Part shown: piece by piece, positions 5,251-8,501 of the stretch
Numbering within the stretch: the stretch's first letter is position 1
Layout: every line of letters begins with the position of its first letter
Position numbers and translations under genes: made by a program
Source: Gammaproteobacteria bacterium
GTDB taxonomy: Bacteria; Pseudomonadota; Gammaproteobacteria; Eutrophobiales; Eutrophobiaceae
Length of the DNA: 8,501 nucleotides
Reading direction: 5' to 3'
Assembly: GCA_003645215.1 (NCBI GenBank)
Contig: QNEM01000076.1
Span: 1-8,501 of the forward strand
Notes under the pieces: generated by a model
What the model was told of the DNA's origin: nothing
The model's database searches: none
The model's input: the letters and a program-made list of their open reading frames with translations, nothing else

Positions 5251-7730
5251 ACAGAGGCAATACCCGGTTTCGCTTTAAGTATAATGGCAGGTAACAACAG
5301 CAGGTTCCCGATCAAGGCAACTAACATGGCGGTTCCAACTAATAAGCCAAAATAAATGGTTGGTATAAAATTTGACAGGCCAAGGATTGCAAAGCCAAAA
5401 ACAATGGCTATTGAGGTGTAGAACATCGCTTTACCGATCCCACCGTGGCACCTTTTAATGGCAGACGGGTAGTTCCTGTCTGTAAGATATTCGTATTTTA
5501 GTCGATGTATATAGTGAATCGTGTCATCGACTGAAATACCTATGGTTATCGATGCAATGGTAATAGTCATCATATCAAGGGGCACACTCAGCCATCCCAT
5601 AATACCGAGGATTAATACCGCAGAAAATATGTTTGGAATGATCCCGATCACCGCCAGTACGAAACTGCGAAACAGAAAGATAAAGGTTATGAATATTGCC
5701 AGAAACACTGCCCCGAATGTCAGGATTTGTGAGCGAAATAAACTTTGTAACATATTATTGTAAAGAACCAGCATGCCAGTCAGGTGAATCTGACTATCTT
5801 CGAAATGCATTTCTTTAACAAGAAATTCCTTGATACCAGCCAGCAATTGTTTTCGATTTAAAGAAGGATCAGATTCAATAACGCGCACACTAAACCGGGT
5901 CTGGTTTGAATCTGCAGATAAATACGGATCGATCAGATCATTCGCAACATCATCGGGGACACGTTTGCGAAGCAAGGCCAGTTCAAATTCATCCAGTGGT
6001 TCACCATTCAGTCGTTCAATAATTTTTATAGCAGTTGCTATAGATAATACCTTTCCTGTGGTGGAGTAAGACTGCAGATGCTCATGAACAGACTGTATTT
6101 TTTCCATCATCTCTGGATTTAACCAGTAATTGGGTTTCACTGGTTCGTATAAAGGATCTGTAAATAAACTATCAAAGTCACTGGCCTGTTCGGACAGATC
6201 TTCTTCTAACTGGTAGAACTCCTGATCTGGATCAATAATAACGTCAAGCGGTGTCGTACCTCCCAGTTTTTGATCGATCACTATCATGCCCTGATATATT
6301 TCAGTCGATGATTTAAAATTATCGATAAATCGATTTTCAACTTTAAGTCGAGAAATTCCTATACCCACAATAATCATCAGCAACGCACTTGTGAAAATAA
6401 TTGTCCAGGGGGTAGCTTGTACAAGTTGAGCGACCCATAAGGTGAACCTGCGGGTAAAATCCTGTGATGGCGGCACAGCTGTTGCGGGCAGTAAAACAAT
6501 ACTGGCAGGAAACACCAGAAAACTGACAATGAACGCCATGCCCAGTCCTATCACCATTATCCAGCCAAAATCAATAACCGGGCCTATCTTGCTGACGATT
6601 AAAGATGCAAATGCCACAGCGGTAGTTAATATAGTGTAAAAACAGGGCCTGGCCATAGATGCCACAGTATCGCGAATCAGCACGGACTGTGATTTATCCG
6701 GAGAGGCAATCTGCAGATCCCGAAACCTGACAATTAAATGGATGGTCAAAGATAAAGTCAGGATAAGCAGAATGGACAAAAAATTCGATGAAATAACCGT
6801 GATGCTCCAGCCCGCCAGACCCAGAAATCCAATCATAAGTATCCCGGTAATTACACAACAAAGTAATGGTATTAATACCCAGCGTGGCTTACGAAAAAAA
6901 AGCATTAGAATAAATACCAGAAAAGCGATCACACCTACACCGAAGACGAGAAGATCATGGCGAATAAAGCGAATCATATCGACTGTTATCATGGGTATCC
7001 CGCCTAGAAACAGTTTTGCGTGTTGGCGCTCAGAATTCATTATTCTACGTACGATTTCGATATCCTTCTCTCGTTGTTTCAAGGCTTCACTGTTGTGTTC
7101 CTTGATTTGTTGTAGAACATTTTTAAGTTCTTCTGTCTCCTCCTGGTTTAAATCGTGTTGACTGGATTGCGCACGTAAATTGTCACGATGCTTTATCAGG
7201 TCAAAATATTTTATGTCTGGATAAAAAATAACCTGAATTGCCGTCGTTTTTACATCACTACTCACAATCAAGTCACGATAAAATGGATTTGTTAGAAATT
7301 CCTTGCGGACCAGGGCCATGTCCATGCCTGGCGATTCGATTGTCTCAAGGTTATTTGCTAATTCGGACAGTTTTACTTCAAGGTTATAAATAATGGGGAC
7401 ATCAAGAATAGACACAACAGACTCGACTGAATCTATCTTTAATAACTGATCGCGAAGTGATTCTATGCCCTTGAGTGATTCTTTCGAAAGAAGGTCATTA
7501 TCAGGAGTGTAGGTAATGATAAGGAATTCATCTGTGCCATACTGTTCACGTGTTTGGCGATAATATTCAAGGCTATTGTCATTCTCCAACACCAATGACT
7601 CAGCAGAGGCGTCAAGCTCAAAATCAAGTGCATAATAAGCCGCCAGCAGGACCATGAATGAGACAAGAACCAGTACCAACGACGATTGCTTGAATACAAG
7701 ATGATAGTAAAAGGCAGTTAAACGCATCAT
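5247..7730 (-). CDS. RND superfamily (MMPL-type) exporter, probably of lipids or amphiphiles
   Basis: This 827-residue protein has the twofold RND layout: TM1 (about 17-35), a large periplasmic domain (40-255), a five- to six-helix bundle (258-415), TM7 (440-460), a second periplasmic domain (465-665) and a final bundle (668-817). It resembles the predicted exporters of COG1033 and hopanoid/MMPL transporters more than the tripartite drug pumps, which are over 1000 residues. The TM10 segment GISVDDTIHYIHR (731-743) has D735-D736, a likely proton-relay site. The equivalent TM4 segment LSLTIHLIVRF (326-336) has S327 in place of the Asp. A charged helical insert lies at about 193-235. Two consecutive ATG codons open the gene, 14 bp after the MlaC-family stop. 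That neighbour suggests the cargo is phospholipid or another membrane lipid. The family is secure; the cargo is inferred. Confidence 0.88.
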   Translation of the reverse strand: MMRLTAFYYHLVFKQSSLVLVLVSFMVLLAAYYALDFELDASAESLVLENDNSLEYYRQTREQYGTDEFLIITYTPDNDLLSKESLKGIESLRDQLLKIDSVESVVSILDVPIIYNLEVKLSELANNLETIESPGMDMALVRKEFLTNPFYRDLIVSSDVKTTAIQVIFYPDIKYFDLIKHRDNLRAQSSQHDLNQEETEELKNVLQQIKEHNSEALKQREKDIEIVRRIMNSERQHAKLFLGGIPMITVDMIRFIRHDLLVFGVGVIAFLVFILMLFFRKPRWVLIPLLCCVITGILMIGFLGLAGWSITVISSNFLSILLILTLSLTIHLIVRFRDLQIASPDKSQSVLIRDTVASMARPCFYTILTTAVAFASLIVSKIGPVIDFGWIMVIGLGMAFIVSFLVFPASIVLLPATAVPPSQDFTRRFTLWVAQLVQATPWTIIFTSALLMIIVGIGISRLKVENRFIDNFKSSTEIYQGMIVIDQKLGGTTPLDVIIDPDQEFYQLEEDLSEQASDFDSLFTDPLYEPVKPNYWLNPEMMEKIQSVHEHLQSYSTTGKVLSIATAIKIIERLNGEPLDEFELALLRKRVPDDVANDLIDPYLSADSNQTRFSVRVIESDPSLNRKQLLAGIKEFLVKEMHFEDSQIHLTGMLVLYNNMLQSLFRSQILTFGAVFLAIFITFIFLFRSFVLAVIGIIPNIFSAVLILGIMGWLSVPLDMMTITIASITIGISVDDTIHYIHRLKYEYLTDRNYPSAIKRCHGGIGKAMFYTSIAIVFGFAILGLSNFIPTIYFGLLVGTAMLVALIGNLLLLPAIILKAKPGIASV

Positions 7731-7744
7731 CCCTGTGTGCTGAG

Positions 7745-8425
7745 TTACAGAAAATCTAATACAGTATCTATAACCATACTTTGTGAATCATATTTTATGC
7801 TCTGGTCGTCACACTCCTGAAAGCCATGAATGAAGGCCTGAAGTCCCTGTTTATTAATCTCGCTTTGAAAGGTTCCGTGATAACTCTTCAGTAAACTAAT
7901 ACCTTCGACAACAAGATCGATCACCTTCCAGCCATATTCACCTGAACGCACAGGATATTCTATGAAAAATGCTTCTTCACCTGGCTTGGTAATTGTTTGT
8001 TTAACTATAACCACACCCTCTTCCTCTGCAGGTTCCGTAGGTTGATATGCGATTATCTTGTCATCATAACCAAGAAATATATCCGCGTACCTCCTGACCA
8101 GAAGATTCTTGAACCCGTGAATAAAACAGATTTGTCTGGATTCACTAATTTCATGCCAGTGCTTACCTAACACCAGATGCGACATTGTGACAAAGTCAAA
8201 ATGAGGAACAATCAGTTCCTCAACGATTACCTGAATATATTTTGGATTTGATTCAAGCTTATCTCGATCCGTGTGCAATCTATCCAGTACTTCCTGTGTA
8301 GATTCCCGGACGGTCTCCTCGGCTGTCATTGTCAGTGCGGATACCTGGTGTGCCCACAGTAACAGGCTAAACAGGATTAAGAATAGTTTTGTGATAGACG
8401 TCATGCAAATTTTATCCAGTATCAT
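7745..8425 (-). CDS. MlaC/Ttg2D-family periplasmic lipid-binding protein
   Basis: This 226-residue protein has a signal peptide (hydrophobic core about 12-28, likely cleavage after VSA30). The mature part shows MlaC family hallmarks: VPHFDFVTMSHLVLGKHW (73-90), the FKNLLVRRYADIFLGY stretch (105-120), an inner YPVRSGEYGWKVIDLVVEG strand region (157-175) and a SYHGTF segment near the end. MlaC proteins hold a phospholipid in a hydrophobic pocket and shuttle it across the periplasm, normally with the MlaFEDB ABC transporter. Here the partner encoded 14 bp downstream is an RND exporter instead, so no mla symbol is given. The start could be M1 (8425) or M8 (8404). M1 has GGGA almost touching the ATG, while M8 has GGA ten bases upstream and gives a tidier 23-residue signal peptide. 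After the usual family end there is a tail of about 20 residues with an acidic patch; C205 may pair with C100. Confidence 0.87.
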   Translation of the reverse strand: MILDKICMTSITKLFLILFSLLLWAHQVSALTMTAEETVRESTQEVLDRLHTDRDKLESNPKYIQVIVEELIVPHFDFVTMSHLVLGKHWHEISESRQICFIHGFKNLLVRRYADIFLGYDDKIIAYQPTEPAEEEGVVIVKQTITKPGEEAFFIEYPVRSGEYGWKVIDLVVEGISLLKSYHGTFQSEINKQGLQAFIHGFQECDDQSIKYDSQSMVIDTVLDFL

Positions 8426-8449
8426 TTCCCAAACAACGGAGAGTCAACT

Positions 8450-8501
8450 CTAGTCCTGAACTGGCATTAACTCTGGTTTATCTGGCCCTATGACACCATC
8501 A
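8450..8501 (-). CDS. 3' end of an unidentified upstream gene (partial)
   Basis: On the minus strand one frame is open from the window edge for 16 codons and ends in TAG at 8450-8452, giving a C-terminus of DGVIGPDKPELMPVQD. The other two frames of this strand contain stops in the same stretch. It ends 24 bp before the first possible start of the MlaC-family gene, a spacing that fits an operon. The residues are too few to identify a family. An MlaA/VacJ lipoprotein often precedes MlaC-RND gene pairs and is one possibility, from context only. Confidence 0.4.
   Translation of the reverse strand, partial: DGVIGPDKPELMPVQD

Noticed and set aside
6742..7161. 139-codon open frame on the plus strand
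   Set aside because: It is antisense to the RND exporter's first helical bundle and periplasmic domain. Its Arg/Ile/Ser-rich translation shows no motif or signal, and no ribosome binding site was noted.
8414..8449. TTGACT-like -35 hexamer upstream of the MlaC-family gene
   Set aside because: The sequence 17 bases downstream (TGATAC) matches the -10 consensus at only two positions, and the transcript would begin within the gene. The spacing from the upstream frame fits operon read-through better.

Overview
This window is an ordinary chromosomal stretch of a bacterium, most likely a gammaproteobacterium. That guess rests on the proteobacterial style of the MlaC-family protein, the TrhA/hemolysin III protein and the retropepsin-like periplasmic protease, and on a base composition that looks to be in the low-to-mid 40s % GC by eye. 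No close relative can be named from the sequence alone. Every gene lies on the minus strand, so transcription runs from high to low coordinates. There are no RNA genes, insertion sequences, CRISPR arrays or phage genes, and no gap without a gene exceeds about 90 bp.

Right-hand block (8501 down to 1920) is a tightly packed, probable operon. In order of transcription it holds: the last codons of an unidentified gene cut by the window edge; a secreted MlaC/Ttg2D-family lipid-binding protein (7745-8425); a 12-helix RND/MMPL-type exporter (5247-7730, 14 bp gap); a P-type ATPase (2563-5250, whose ATG overlaps the exporter's TGA); and a TrhA/hemolysin III (PAQR superfamily) membrane protein (1920-2546, 16 bp gap). 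MlaC proteins carry phospholipid between membranes, RND/MMPL proteins move lipids or amphiphiles, and PAQR proteins have been tied to membrane fluidity or energetics. The block therefore reads as an envelope lipid and ion homeostasis module; this joint role is inferred.

The most notable gene is the ATPase. Its transmembrane motifs are those of the Na+,K+-ATPase branch (P2C) rather than the usual bacterial Ca2+ pumps. Nearly all residues that bind Na+ in the animal enzyme are present, including the third Na+ site, while the loop that contacts the animal beta subunit is missing.

Left-hand block (1863 down to 89) holds two single genes, each preceded by a plausible sigma-70 promoter: a secreted single-domain retropepsin-like aspartic protease (1189-1863), and a response regulator with an intact receiver domain followed by a long coiled coil instead of a DNA-binding domain (89-1105). 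The last 88 bases hold only a small inverted repeat.
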